Position numbers and translations under genes: made by a program. Source: CAYRPO01 sp964426305 (GTDB lineage: Bacteria > Patescibacteriota > Saccharimonadia > Saccharimonadales > CAIOMD01). Taken from it: a stretch of 16,742 bases of DNA. Shown here piece by piece: positions 7,169-14,474 of the stretch; position 1 is the first letter of the stretch, and every line of letters starts with the position of its first letter. A model generated the notes under the pieces. The model was given only the letters and a program-made list of their open reading frames with translations. It was not told the DNA's origin and made no database searches. The stretch lies in assembly GCA_964426305.1 (NCBI GenBank), contig CAYRPO010000019.1, positions 1 to 16,742 on the forward strand, read 5' to 3'.

Positions 7169-8257
7169 GTGGTGATTGTGCATGATTGGTTAGTCGGCGG
7201 CGGAGCTGAGCGCGTTGTCGTGGAGTTACACAAACTGTACCCAGACGCACCAATCTACACATCGTATTGCACGACCGCCTGGCGCGAAAAGCTCGATGGC
7301 AAGGTAGTTACTGGATACTTGCAGCACTTCGGCAAATATCGCAAATTTTTACCGCTTTTGCAGTATCTGTGGTTCCGCTCGTTAGACTTGCGCGCTTACG
7401 ACATCATCATCAGCAGTAGCGGCAATGGTATGGCAAAAGCCGCTCGTCGTTCAGTACATACCACACACATAAACTACAGTCACACCCCTGTGCACTACCT
7501 ATGGCGGCACTACGACCGCTACATGGAGCGACCAGGATTTGGCATTTTCAACTCTGTTGCTCGCCTTGGGCTAAAGGTATTGGCAAGCCCGCTGCGCAAG
7601 CTCGACTATGCAGCAGCTCAAAGCGTCGACTACTTCATTGCCAACAGTACACATATTCAATCGGACATAAAAAAGTACTACAAGCGAGAATCGGTGGTGA
7701 TTCATCCTCCAGTCGACACAAGTCGTTTCACTGTTCAGACGGGCGAACGACGCGGCTTGATTACGGTGGGCCGCCTCGCACCCATGAAACGTGTCGATCT
7801 CATTGTCGAGGCATGCGCAACGCTCGAAATACCTCTGACAATTATTGGCAAGGGACCGGAACTGTCGAAGCTCCAGCAATTAGCCGGACCGTTGGTGCAG
7901 TTTGTCGACAATGCCAGTGACACCGACATCGCCAAAGCGTTAGGCAAGGCCGAAGGCTTTGTGTTCGCGAGTTACGAAGATTTTGGCATTACCCCAGTCG
8001 AGGCACTTGCATCAGGCACACCGGTAATTGCTTATAAAGCCGGTGGTGCACTCGATTATGTAACAGAAGGTAAAACGGGCGTGTTTTTCGACAAACAAAC
8101 AAGCGACTCTTTGGCAAAAGCCCTTCAGGGTTTTCAGCCAGGCGGCTTCAAGCCCGAAACACTGCGAAAAACCGCCGAGCAGTTTGACTGTTCTCGGTTC
8201 TCGAAAAAAATTTCGACATACGTTGACTCGCTGCCAATTAAACGGGATACAATGTAA
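7169..8257 (+). CDS. GT4-family glycosyltransferase, WbaZ-like (5' end in gap)
   Basis: 362 visible codons, GT-B fold. It opens with VVIVHDWLVGGGAERVV, normally preceded by only two or three residues, so the true ATG lies just inside the gap. Acceptor-domain signatures SSSGNGMAKAA and YSHTPVHYLWRHYDRYM are typical of WbaZ-type mannosyl/rhamnosyltransferases. The donor domain has TVGRLAPMKRVDLIVEA, TIIGKGPE and the EX7E motif EDFGITPVE in ASYEDFGITPVEALASG. It should add a sugar from GDP-mannose or dTDP-rhamnose, both made by pathways encoded in this window, to the lipid-linked intermediate at the inner face of the membrane; the exact donor is inference. The TAA stop is 2 nt before the glmS ATG, and the end of the gene contains the glmS promoter. 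Confidence 0.9.
   Translation: MVIVHDWLVGGGAERVVVELHKLYPDAPIYTSYCTTAWREKLDGKVVTGYLQHFGKYRKFLPLLQYLWFRSLDLRAYDIIISSSGNGMAKAARRSVHTTHINYSHTPVHYLWRHYDRYMERPGFGIFNSVARLGLKVLASPLRKLDYAAAQSVDYFIANSTHIQSDIKKYYKRESVVIHPPVDTSRFTVQTGERRGLITVGRLAPMKRVDLIVEACATLEIPLTIIGKGPELSKLQQLAGPLVQFVDNASDTDIAKALGKAEGFVFASYEDFGITPVEALASGTPVIAYKAGGALDYVTEGKTGVFFDKQTSDSLAKALQGFQPGGFKPETLRKTAEQFDCSRFSKKISTYVDSLPIKRDTM
8223..8253 (+). promoter_or_regulatory. Leaderless glmS promoter embedded in the GT4 gene end
   Basis: TTGACT (8223-8228), 19-nt spacer, TACAAT (8248-8253), then 6 nt and ATG 8260. The -10 lies over the last sense codons of the glycosyltransferase and the 6-nt interval contains its TAA stop. GlmS can thus be expressed apart from the upstream run. 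Confidence 0.65.
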
Positions 8258-8259
8258 TT

Positions 8260-10092
8260 ATGTGCGGCATTGTAGGCTATGTTGGCAGGGGTAACGCGCT
8301 TGAACCAGTACTAGCTGGTCTGCGCAATTTAGAGTACCGAGGCTACGATTCTGCTGGTGTTGCTTTTTGCACGGACAACATCTTTCATAGCGTCAAGCAG
8401 GTTGGCCGTGTCGAGGCACTAGAAGCCGAACTAGCTGGCCTTCGCGCCAGTAAGCCAAATATCGCAATCGGACATACCCGCTGGGCGACACATGGCGCCC
8501 CAACAAAACTCAACGCTCACCCGCATCACAACAGTACGCACACAATTTTTGTAGCGCACAATGGCATCATCGAAAATCATAGTGACATACGCCAACTCCT
8601 AGAAAAGGCTGGCTATAACTTTGTGTCGCACACCGACACCGAAGTCGTACCACACCTGATCGACTACTATTTCAACAAGTGGGGCGACATGGACAAAGCG
8701 TTTGAACTGGCCGTAAGTGATCTGGACGGCGCCTATGCGATTGTCATGACCACAAAACACGAGCCAACCAAGATCTACGCCGCAAAGCTGTCGAGCCCGC
8801 TTGTAATCGGCGTCGGTGAAGATGCCAACATGGTCGGGTCCGACGCATCGGCCGTGGCAGATGCTGCCAAAAAACTGGTCTACATGGATGATTACGAGCT
8901 GGCAATCGTTGAACGACGTACCTACAAAATCAAGAATTTTAAGCAAGGTACCGTGGTTAACAAGGACGAAGAAGACATCATTCTGGAGGACATTGCCACA
9001 TCTATGGCTGGCTATGCCCATTACATGCTGAAAGAGATCCACGAAGCGCCACAGACAATTCAGAATGCTATACTCGGCCGCATTAAACTCGAGACAAACG
9101 ATGTAAAACTTGGCGGTCTTGAGTCGGTGGCAAATCAGCTAAAAGCAATCGACCGTATCATCATTGTCGCCTGTGGTACCTCATTTTACGCTGGGTTGGT
9201 TGGCGAATACCTTATCGAGGAGTTGGCCGGAATTCCGGTAGAAGTACAGCAGGCAAGTGAGTTCAAATACCGCAGCGAACCGCTTGGACCAAATACCGCC
9301 CTACTCGCTATATCTCAGTCTGGCGAAACCGCTGACACCATTGCCGCGCTAAAAAAAGTTGAGAACCAAGGCATATTGCGCCTCGGTATTGTCAATGCGC
9401 CTGGCAGTACCATCGCGCGCATCACCGACGCTGGCGTGTATTGTCATGCTGGGCCAGAGATATCGGTTGCCAGCACCAAAGCCTTCTTAGGCCAGGTTTC
9501 GGTACTGACCCTCATGGCATTGTGGCTCAGCAAAGGCAAATCACCACTTTACAAGCCACTGCTCACCGAACTGGCACATCTGCCCAAAAAAGCCGAGCAA
9601 ACGTTGCTGTTACAGCAACAGATCCATGAAATTGCCAAAGACTATGCCACGTGTCGTGACTTTTTGTTCGTCGGCCGTGGCTACGAATATCCACTTGCCC
9701 TTGAAGGCGCGCTCAAACTCAAAGAAATTAGTTACATTCATGCCGAGGGCTACGCCGCCGGAGAGATGAAACACGGCCCACTGGCACTCATCGACCAATC
9801 GTTTCCAACCCTGGCACTCACTGCTGGCAGCACACTACTCGAGAAATCTTTGTCGAATCTGCAAGAAATTCGTGCCCGTAGCGGACCAATCATTGCCGTT
9901 ACGACCGCACACCACAGCAACAAGGTCGCACCACTGGTCGATCACGTCATAGAAGTACCAAGCGTTCTCGACCAACTCTTGCCTGTGCTCGAGGCCATTG
10001 TTGTGCAACTGTTTGCGTATTATGCCGCCTTAGAACTTGGCCACGACATCGACAAACCCCGCAACCTCGCCAAAAGCGTCACTGTAGAATAA
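8260..10092 (+). CDS. glmS: Glutamine--fructose-6-phosphate aminotransferase (isomerizing)
   Basis: 610 aa, the normal length for GlmS. It makes glucosamine-6-phosphate from fructose-6-phosphate and glutamine, the entry to UDP-GlcNAc for peptidoglycan and glycans; cytosolic. The N-terminal glutaminase domain has the nucleophile Cys2 (MCGIVGYVG), NLEYRGYDSAG and HTRWATHG. Two SIS domains follow: VACGTSFYAG with SQSGETADT and VASTKAF, then FVGRGYEYPLALEGALKLKEISYIHAEGY with GEMKHGP. It ends with the conserved LAKSVTVE tail, whose Lys forms the Schiff base with the substrate. The ATG at 8260 is fixed by Cys2. No glmS ribozyme can exist upstream, because the preceding gene ends 2 nt before the start and the promoter is leaderless. 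All key residues are present. Confidence 0.98.
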   Translation: MCGIVGYVGRGNALEPVLAGLRNLEYRGYDSAGVAFCTDNIFHSVKQVGRVEALEAELAGLRASKPNIAIGHTRWATHGAPTKLNAHPHHNSTHTIFVAHNGIIENHSDIRQLLEKAGYNFVSHTDTEVVPHLIDYYFNKWGDMDKAFELAVSDLDGAYAIVMTTKHEPTKIYAAKLSSPLVIGVGEDANMVGSDASAVADAAKKLVYMDDYELAIVERRTYKIKNFKQGTVVNKDEEDIILEDIATSMAGYAHYMLKEIHEAPQTIQNAILGRIKLETNDVKLGGLESVANQLKAIDRIIIVACGTSFYAGLVGEYLIEELAGIPVEVQQASEFKYRSEPLGPNTALLAISQSGETADTIAALKKVENQGILRLGIVNAPGSTIARITDAGVYCHAGPEISVASTKAFLGQVSVLTLMALWLSKGKSPLYKPLLTELAHLPKKAEQTLLLQQQIHEIAKDYATCRDFLFVGRGYEYPLALEGALKLKEISYIHAEGYAAGEMKHGPLALIDQSFPTLALTAGSTLLEKSLSNLQEIRARSGPIIAVTTAHHSNKVAPLVDHVIEVPSVLDQLLPVLEAIVVQLFAYYAALELGHDIDKPRNLAKSVTVE

Positions 10093-10094
10093 GC

Positions 10095-10234
10095 CTATCT
10101 GCTGTTGCGCGCGGCAAATTCTATAAAATCATCATTCCCGAACTTTTCTGGATACAGGTTAATTCCCCATAAATCGGCTTGCGTGCTGCCATGTCGGTCA
10201 GTTCGGAGACTGTAATCTTGTCTATGATTTTCAT
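10095..10234 (-). pseudogene. Decayed DUF5674-family gene (internal deletion with frameshift, C-terminal loss)
   Basis: From ATG 10234 the minus strand reads MKIIDKITVSELTDMA, which matches the start of the small CPR-typical DUF5674 family as I recall it. In the next frame the sequence continues GSTQADLWGINLYPE and then KFGNDDFIEF, the recognisable later block of the same family, and stops at TAG 10097-10095. The middle of the protein (about 35-40 residues in the roughly 110-aa family) is missing, the two halves are out of frame, and the conserved end after IEF is absent. In the original frame a TAG follows after 37 codons. The gene keeps a perfect TATACT-6-nt-ATG leaderless promoter. Its function is unknown even when intact. 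The family match is from memory, so the identity is moderately sure; the out-of-frame join is directly visible. Confidence 0.65.
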
Positions 10235-10240
10235 AGTGGT

Positions 10241-10246
10241 AGTATA
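10241..10246 (-). promoter_or_regulatory. Leaderless -10 box of the decayed DUF5674 gene
   Basis: TATACT on the minus strand, then ACCACT, then ATG at 10234: the same 6-nt spacing as the active promoters. No convincing -35. Confidence 0.5.
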
Positions 10247-10310
10247 TCATTCCAACTGCTATGACATACCTCCCTCAAGCTACCAACCCTCATCACTTGG
10301 CTATTCGGCG

Positions 10311-10335
10311 TATAATGAGAGTAGAAAGATATAAT
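10311..10335 (+). promoter_or_regulatory. Candidate -10 boxes of the GerMN-domain gene
   Basis: Two consensus TATAAT hexamers, at 10311-10316 and 10330-10335. The first would give a leader of about 32 nt including the SD GGAGG (10344-10348); the second a leader of about 13 nt. Neither has a clear -35. The rest of 10235-10354 shows nothing else I can name. Confidence 0.45.
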
Positions 10336-10354
10336 TGTCTTTTGGAGGTTTGTT

Positions 10355-10945
10355 GTGCGTAAGTTATTGTTAATCGCACTTGGCGCATTGCTCGTGTCTG
10401 CAGCGATCACCGGTGTATACGTTTATCGGTCGAGCAAAGACAAAACAGACACAACTCAAACGCAAACCACCCAAACACAGAATACGCAAAATACCGAATC
10501 CGAAAAAACCCAAACTGAGACACCAAAAACCTACCCTGTGTCGGTGTATTTTTCAAAACATACCGCTTCAGACGACGACCCGTCGAAAACCTTTGCCGTA
10601 GCTCGCACGTCACCAAATGCTGGCGTGGCAAAATTTTCGATCACCGAACTGCTAAAAGGTCCGACCGAATCCGAAAAAACCCAAGGCTTTTTTAGCTACG
10701 TACGCCTACGCGACGACGCCAGCTCATGCGGTGGTGCCGACTTTACGATCACCATAAAGGACCAAGTTGCTACACTGCAATTCTGCAAAACCTTCGATCA
10801 TGTCGGCTCGGTGTCCGACGGCCAAGCCGAATCCAGCATAAAGGCAACACTGTTGCAATTTCCTACCGTCAAAAAAGTCATAATTCTCAACAAATCCGGC
10901 GACTGCGAATTCAATCTATCCGGCCAAAACCTTTGCCTACAGTAG
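10355..10945 (+). CDS. Membrane-anchored GerMN-domain protein
   Basis: 196 aa starting at GTG 10355, which is supported by GGAGG 6 nt upstream. Residues 4-24 are a single hydrophobic signal-anchor segment, followed by a Thr/Gln/Asn/Glu-rich linker (about 30-58). Residues 60-196 form a GerMN domain (PF10646): PVSVYFSK, FSITELLKGPTESEKTQGFF (LLxGPT signature), CGGADFTITIKDQVATLQFC, and a final QFPTVKKVIIL strand with two Cys near the end. GerMN domains occur in sporulation proteins GerM but also widely in lipoproteins of non-spore formers such as LpqB; here the context is cell envelope, not sporulation. Four Cys in the extracytoplasmic part (SCGG, QFC, DCEF, NLCL) suggest possible disulfides. 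The stop overlaps the stop of the convergent phosphomannomutase gene (10937-10945). Confidence 0.8.
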   Translation: MRKLLLIALGALLVSAAITGVYVYRSSKDKTDTTQTQTTQTQNTQNTESEKTQTETPKTYPVSVYFSKHTASDDDPSKTFAVARTSPNAGVAKFSITELLKGPTESEKTQGFFSYVRLRDDASSCGGADFTITIKDQVATLQFCKTFDHVGSVSDGQAESSIKATLLQFPTVKKVIILNKSGDCEFNLSGQNLCLQ

Positions 10946-12280
10946 CTCCTTGACGCGTCGAACAATATCGTCGAGCTCGGTTTGTGTAGGCGCCTCGGCA
11001 TTCAGACGCAACAGCGGTTCTGTATTGCTCGTCCTGACGTTTAGCCATGCACCACTGGAAAATGTAAGAGTAATACCGTCCAGGGTATCGCTTTTGGCGT
11101 CTGCAAACGCGCTTCCAATTGCTTTTACCGCTCCGGCCTTATCTTCTACCTCGAAGTTGATCTCTGGAATTACAGCGTAGCGTGTGTATTTTTTTCGAAT
11201 GGCAGAGAGTTTTTGCTCGGTGATTGTCGCGACATACAATGCGACTACCGCGGCTAACAAACCCGAGTCAGCGAACCAATTGTCTCTAAAATAAAAGTGT
11301 CCTGTAGCCTCGCAGCCAAATGGTGCATTCGACTCGCGCATTGCCTGTTTAATGTTGCTGTGTCCAACTTTCACGCGAAGCGGAATACCGCCCCGCTCTT
11401 CAACCACCTCTGGTACAACTTTGCTATTGCGTACATCGTATACAATTGTTGACCCTGGATGCTTGTGCAAGAAATATTCGGCCAGCAGTGCCGACATCAC
11501 GCCACCGGTTATGACCTCTCCCGTCTCGTCGACAAGCAACGCCCTGTCACCGTCGCCGTCGAATGCTATGCCGCCATCGAGCTTGTTCTGTGTTATGACG
11601 GCCATTACATCTTTCAGTGTCTCGAATTTTACCGGATTGGCTTCGTGATTCGGAAACGTACCGTCTGGTTCAAAATACATCTCGGTGACATTCCAAGGAA
11701 CATATGGCTCTAGCTCCGCAAATACTACGCCGGCCATCCCATTTCCGGCGTCAACCGCAATATTGATTGGCTTCAGTTTTGCGACGTCAACAAACGACAA
11801 CACGTGCTCCAACCAACCTTCTGTGACATCGCTCTGCGTTATAACACCCACCGAAGCAGACGGCTTATAGCTGTTGTTTTTGATTGCGTCTCTAATCTCG
11901 AAGAGTCCGCTACTGTCGCCTATGGGCTTGGCGTCTTCTCTACAAAGCTTAATGCCGTTATACTCACCCGGATTATGACTGGCGGTAACAACCGCACCTC
12001 CAGCAATACCAGTTGAACCAACCGCAAAATAGATCATGTCTGTGGCAACCATGCCTATGTCGACAACATCACGACCCTGAGCGGTGACACCTTTCATGAG
12101 CGCCTCGGCAAATGCCTTACTGTCAGGACGCATATCGTGACCAACCGCCACGGGGCCATCCTGGGGTAACCAATCAGCAAAAGCCTTACCAATCTCCTCT
12201 AGCAAATCGACTGTAAGCTGTGAACCAACCTTTCCTCGAATGTCATAGGCTTTGAAGATCTCATCAAGTACATTTTGCAT
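10937..12280 (-). CDS. manB: Phosphomannomutase/phosphoglucomutase
   Basis: 447 aa, typical for the alpha-D-phosphohexomutase family. Motifs in order: AYDIRGKVG (11-19), the phosphoserine loop TASHNPGEYNGIK with Ser101, the magnesium loop DGDGDR (241-246), the sugar-recognition loop GCEATGHFYF (GEATGH type) and the C-terminal phosphate-binding loop RTSNTEPLLRLNAEA. It interconverts mannose-6-phosphate and mannose-1-phosphate (and probably the glucose pair), supplying ManC and possibly RfbA. ATG 12280 was chosen because AAGGAGG (12291-12285) lies 4 nt upstream; the open frame back to 12310 is not conserved sequence. It lies 29 nt after manC on the same strand, so they form an operon. The symbol is by role; an AlgC-like dual-specificity enzyme is equally possible. 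Confidence 0.93.
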   Translation of the reverse strand: MQNVLDEIFKAYDIRGKVGSQLTVDLLEEIGKAFADWLPQDGPVAVGHDMRPDSKAFAEALMKGVTAQGRDVVDIGMVATDMIYFAVGSTGIAGGAVVTASHNPGEYNGIKLCREDAKPIGDSSGLFEIRDAIKNNSYKPSASVGVITQSDVTEGWLEHVLSFVDVAKLKPINIAVDAGNGMAGVVFAELEPYVPWNVTEMYFEPDGTFPNHEANPVKFETLKDVMAVITQNKLDGGIAFDGDGDRALLVDETGEVITGGVMSALLAEYFLHKHPGSTIVYDVRNSKVVPEVVEERGGIPLRVKVGHSNIKQAMRESNAPFGCEATGHFYFRDNWFADSGLLAAVVALYVATITEQKLSAIRKKYTRYAVIPEINFEVEDKAGAVKAIGSAFADAKSDTLDGITLTFSSGAWLNVRTSNTEPLLRLNAEAPTQTELDDIVRRVKELL

Positions 12281-12309
12281 ATCGCCTCCTTCTCTCGTTC
12301 GTTTGGGCA

Positions 12310-13344
12310 CTACTTTTGAATACGTTTTGCTATGTCGCCAACTTTTTGGGAATAATTTTTGTTCGCAACTAACACGCCGTTCGGCGTATTCACTACCACG
12401 ATGTTATCGAGCCCTATCACCGCCACTGGCTCAACGTCTTCGTTGCGAATGTAGCTGTTCGTCGTGTTTTCTATCTCTATACCGTCACCCCACAGATGAT
12501 TTCCGTCTTCGTCGGTGCTACTTACCGAATGCAAATCACCAAAACTACCTACATCTACCCAGTCAAATGTACCAGGTATAACTAACCCATTTTTTACATT
12601 TTCTGACAGCGCAGTGTCAATTGTCTCGTTCGGTAAGTCCAGGTATGTTTTTTCAAAATCCGAAGACTTTTTTAGTCTTTCGTACGATTTTTGCAGGCCC
12701 GGAGCAACCGCAGACATCGTTCGTTCAAAAGTGTCTAGACTACCGACCAAATACCCCGTATTCCACAAGTAATCACCGCCATAAAAATACTTTTCAGCGG
12801 TTTTCTTGTCCGGCTTTTCTTTGAACTGCCGAAGATAAAATGTGTTAAACCAACCTTCAACCTGTTCGGCTTTTTGCATGTATCCAAAACTAGTCGCTGG
12901 CTGATTTGGCTCAACACCTATAAATACAAGGCGTTTTTCGCCCTTACTCAGCTCACCAGCCCGCAAAATTGACGCAGCAAACCCCTCATTGTCCCGTATA
13001 AGATGATCTGCCCATAAGAAAATAATTGGTTCATCCCTTGGCAAATCCATTTTCTGAATATGACAGAGCCCCATAAGGGCACAACTCGCAGTACCTCTCC
13101 GGCCAGGCTCAACAAGAATATTTTCTTTGGGCAGGCCATCGAGCTGGTTTACGACATGCTCGGAGTGCGATGCATCTGTTATGACAAATATGTGGTCAAT
13201 CTTTGCCAACCGCTGCACCCGATCAACGGTGTTTTGTAATAAGCTCTTTTCGTTTGTCAGACTTAACAGATGTTTTGGGTAGTCCTTGGTGCTCAACGGC
13301 CACAGTCGCGTACCAGACCCCCCGGCAATTATTACGACAATCAT
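12310..13344 (-). CDS. manC: Mannose-1-phosphate guanylyltransferase
   Basis: 344 aa, a single-domain GDP-mannose pyrophosphorylase; the isomerase domain found in bifunctional ManC/AlgA is absent. The nucleotide-binding signature GGSGTRLWPLSTKDYPKHLL is at residues 8-27, followed by ILVEPGRRGTASCAL, FLWADHLIRD (metal Asp), ATSFGYM, FKEKPDKKTAEKYF, DYLWNTG, and FDWVDVGSFGDLH, all hallmarks of the family (NTP_transferase plus left-handed helix). It makes GDP-mannose from Man-1-P and GTP in the cytosol. The ATG is preceded by TATGAT plus exactly 6 nt, a leaderless start, and the downstream mutase gene supplies its substrate. Sits back-to-back with rfbB, so GDP-mannose and dTDP-rhamnose supply share an intergenic region. 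Confidence 0.95.
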   Translation of the reverse strand: MIVVIIAGGSGTRLWPLSTKDYPKHLLSLTNEKSLLQNTVDRVQRLAKIDHIFVITDASHSEHVVNQLDGLPKENILVEPGRRGTASCALMGLCHIQKMDLPRDEPIIFLWADHLIRDNEGFAASILRAGELSKGEKRLVFIGVEPNQPATSFGYMQKAEQVEGWFNTFYLRQFKEKPDKKTAEKYFYGGDYLWNTGYLVGSLDTFERTMSAVAPGLQKSYERLKKSSDFEKTYLDLPNETIDTALSENVKNGLVIPGTFDWVDVGSFGDLHSVSSTDEDGNHLWGDGIEIENTTNSYIRNEDVEPVAVIGLDNIVVVNTPNGVLVANKNYSQKVGDIAKRIQK

Positions 13345-13350
13345 GCGCTT

Positions 13351-13356
13351 ATCATA
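13351..13356 (-). promoter_or_regulatory. Leaderless -10 box of manC
   Basis: TATGAT on the minus strand, then AAGCGC, then ATG 13344. The -35 region is weak (TGTAAG at 18 nt is the best I find). Confidence 0.6.
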
Positions 13357-13457
13357 GCACCCGCCATAAAAACACTTACATACCTTTTGTACTGTTGTGT
13401 TTTTTGCTCAATCGCTAACCACCCGATTGCACAACAAACGCCACAGCCCAATACGTA

Positions 13458-13463
13458 TACAAT
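13458..13463 (+). promoter_or_regulatory. Leaderless -10 box of rfbB
   Basis: TACAAT, then AGTTAC, then ATG 13470. No good -35 at normal spacing. The intergenic stretch 13357-13457 between the two divergent -10 boxes holds nothing else I recognise, but would be the natural place for a shared regulator site. Confidence 0.6.
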
Positions 13464-13469
13464 AGTTAC

Positions 13470-14468
13470 ATGAAGCATTTACTTATCACAGGTGGCGCGG
13501 GGTTTATCGGGGCAAACTTTGTGCATTACACCTTACGACATCATCCCGAATACACCATAACCGTCGTTGACAAACTCACCTATGCCGGTAATCCGGACAA
13601 TCTGGAATCAGTACTAGACAAAATCGACTTTGTCACCGGTGATATTTGCGACAAAGATCTTATGGACGAGCTTGTTGGTGCCTGTGACATAGTCGTGCAC
13701 TTTGCCGCAGAATCGCATAACGACAACTCGTTGCGAGATCCTTGGCCGTTCATCAACACAAACCTTGTTGGCACCGCCACCATACTTGAAGCCGTCCGCA
13801 AGCACGGCAAGCGCCTACATCACATTAGCACCGACGAAGTCTATGGCGATCTAGAGCTTGACGACCCGGCAAAATTTACCGAAACAACACCGTACAATGC
13901 CTCTAGCCCCTACTCGAGCACCAAGGCCGGATCTGATTTACTAGTCAAAGCCTGGGTTCGCAGCTTCGGTATCAAGGCGACTCTGTCGAACTGCTCAAAC
14001 AACTACGGTCCTATGCAGCACATAGAGAAGATGATTCCCCGTCAAATTACCAATATCTTGACAGGTATTAAGCCAAAGCTCTATGGCACTGGCGAACAGG
14101 TTCGAGATTGGATCCATGTGGACGACCACAATGCCGCAGTACATACAATCTTGGAAAAAGGTCGGCAGGGCGAACTGTACCTGATTGGTGCGGATGGCGA
14201 GCAAAACAATAAGTATGTTTTTGAGACCTTGCTAGAGCTCATGGGCAAGCCAAAAGACTGGTACGAGCACGTCAACGACCGCCCTGGCCACGACATGCGC
14301 TATGCTATCGACAGCACAAAGCTACGAACCGAACTCGGCTGGACCCCCAAATACACCAACCTACGCCAGGGACTGCAAGCGACCATCGATTGGTACACCG
14401 CCAACGAAGATTGGTGGAAAGCCGAGAAAGCTAAAATCGAGGCGGCCTACGCCGAGAAAGGCCAGTAA
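13470..14468 (+). CDS. rfbB: dTDP-glucose 4,6-dehydratase
   Basis: 332 aa extended SDR enzyme; second step of dTDP-L-rhamnose synthesis, converting dTDP-glucose to dTDP-4-dehydro-6-deoxyglucose with bound NAD. Rossmann motif GGAGFIGANF (8-17), NLESV and DICD for the NAD ribose, HFAAESHNDNS (77-87), the STDEVYG active site with Thr121-Asp122-Glu123, and the Tyr148-xxx-Lys152 catalytic pair in YSSTKAGSD. SNNYGPMQHIEKMIP and DRPGHDMRYAID complete the family pattern. The NDNS variant in place of the common VDRS recalls the Actinobacteria/Lactobacillus-type enzymes. It heads the rfbBCD run with a leaderless promoter; the next start is 6 nt after its TAA. Confidence 0.96.
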   Translation: MKHLLITGGAGFIGANFVHYTLRHHPEYTITVVDKLTYAGNPDNLESVLDKIDFVTGDICDKDLMDELVGACDIVVHFAAESHNDNSLRDPWPFINTNLVGTATILEAVRKHGKRLHHISTDEVYGDLELDDPAKFTETTPYNASSPYSSTKAGSDLLVKAWVRSFGIKATLSNCSNNYGPMQHIEKMIPRQITNILTGIKPKLYGTGEQVRDWIHVDDHNAAVHTILEKGRQGELYLIGADGEQNNKYVFETLLELMGKPKDWYEHVNDRPGHDMRYAIDSTKLRTELGWTPKYTNLRQGLQATIDWYTANEDWWKAEKAKIEAAYAEKGQ

Positions 14469-14474
14469 ACGAGT

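Noticed and set aside
5639..8257. A single 872-residue fused sugar transferase-glycosyltransferase.
   Set aside because: The continuity depends on 100 Ns; each half is a complete family at its gap edge, so two genes are far more likely.
8230..8260. glmS ribozyme or riboswitch upstream of glmS.
   Set aside because: The space to the previous gene is 2 nt and the promoter is leaderless; no structured leader is possible.
8599..9042. 147-codon open frame antisense to glmS (and similar long antisense frames at 4797-5180, 674-994, 7571-7879).
   Set aside because: They mirror real genes with motif support on the other strand, have no SD or promoter of their own, and resemble no family.
10440..10530. 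Tandem repeat or CRISPR-like array in the ACNCA-rich stretch.
   Set aside because: It is the irregular low-complexity coding sequence of the Thr/Gln-rich linker, without regular repeat-spacer units.
12281..12310. Ten-residue upstream start of the phosphomannomutase.
   Set aside because: The extension covers the AAGGAGG ribosome-binding site itself and is not conserved family sequence.
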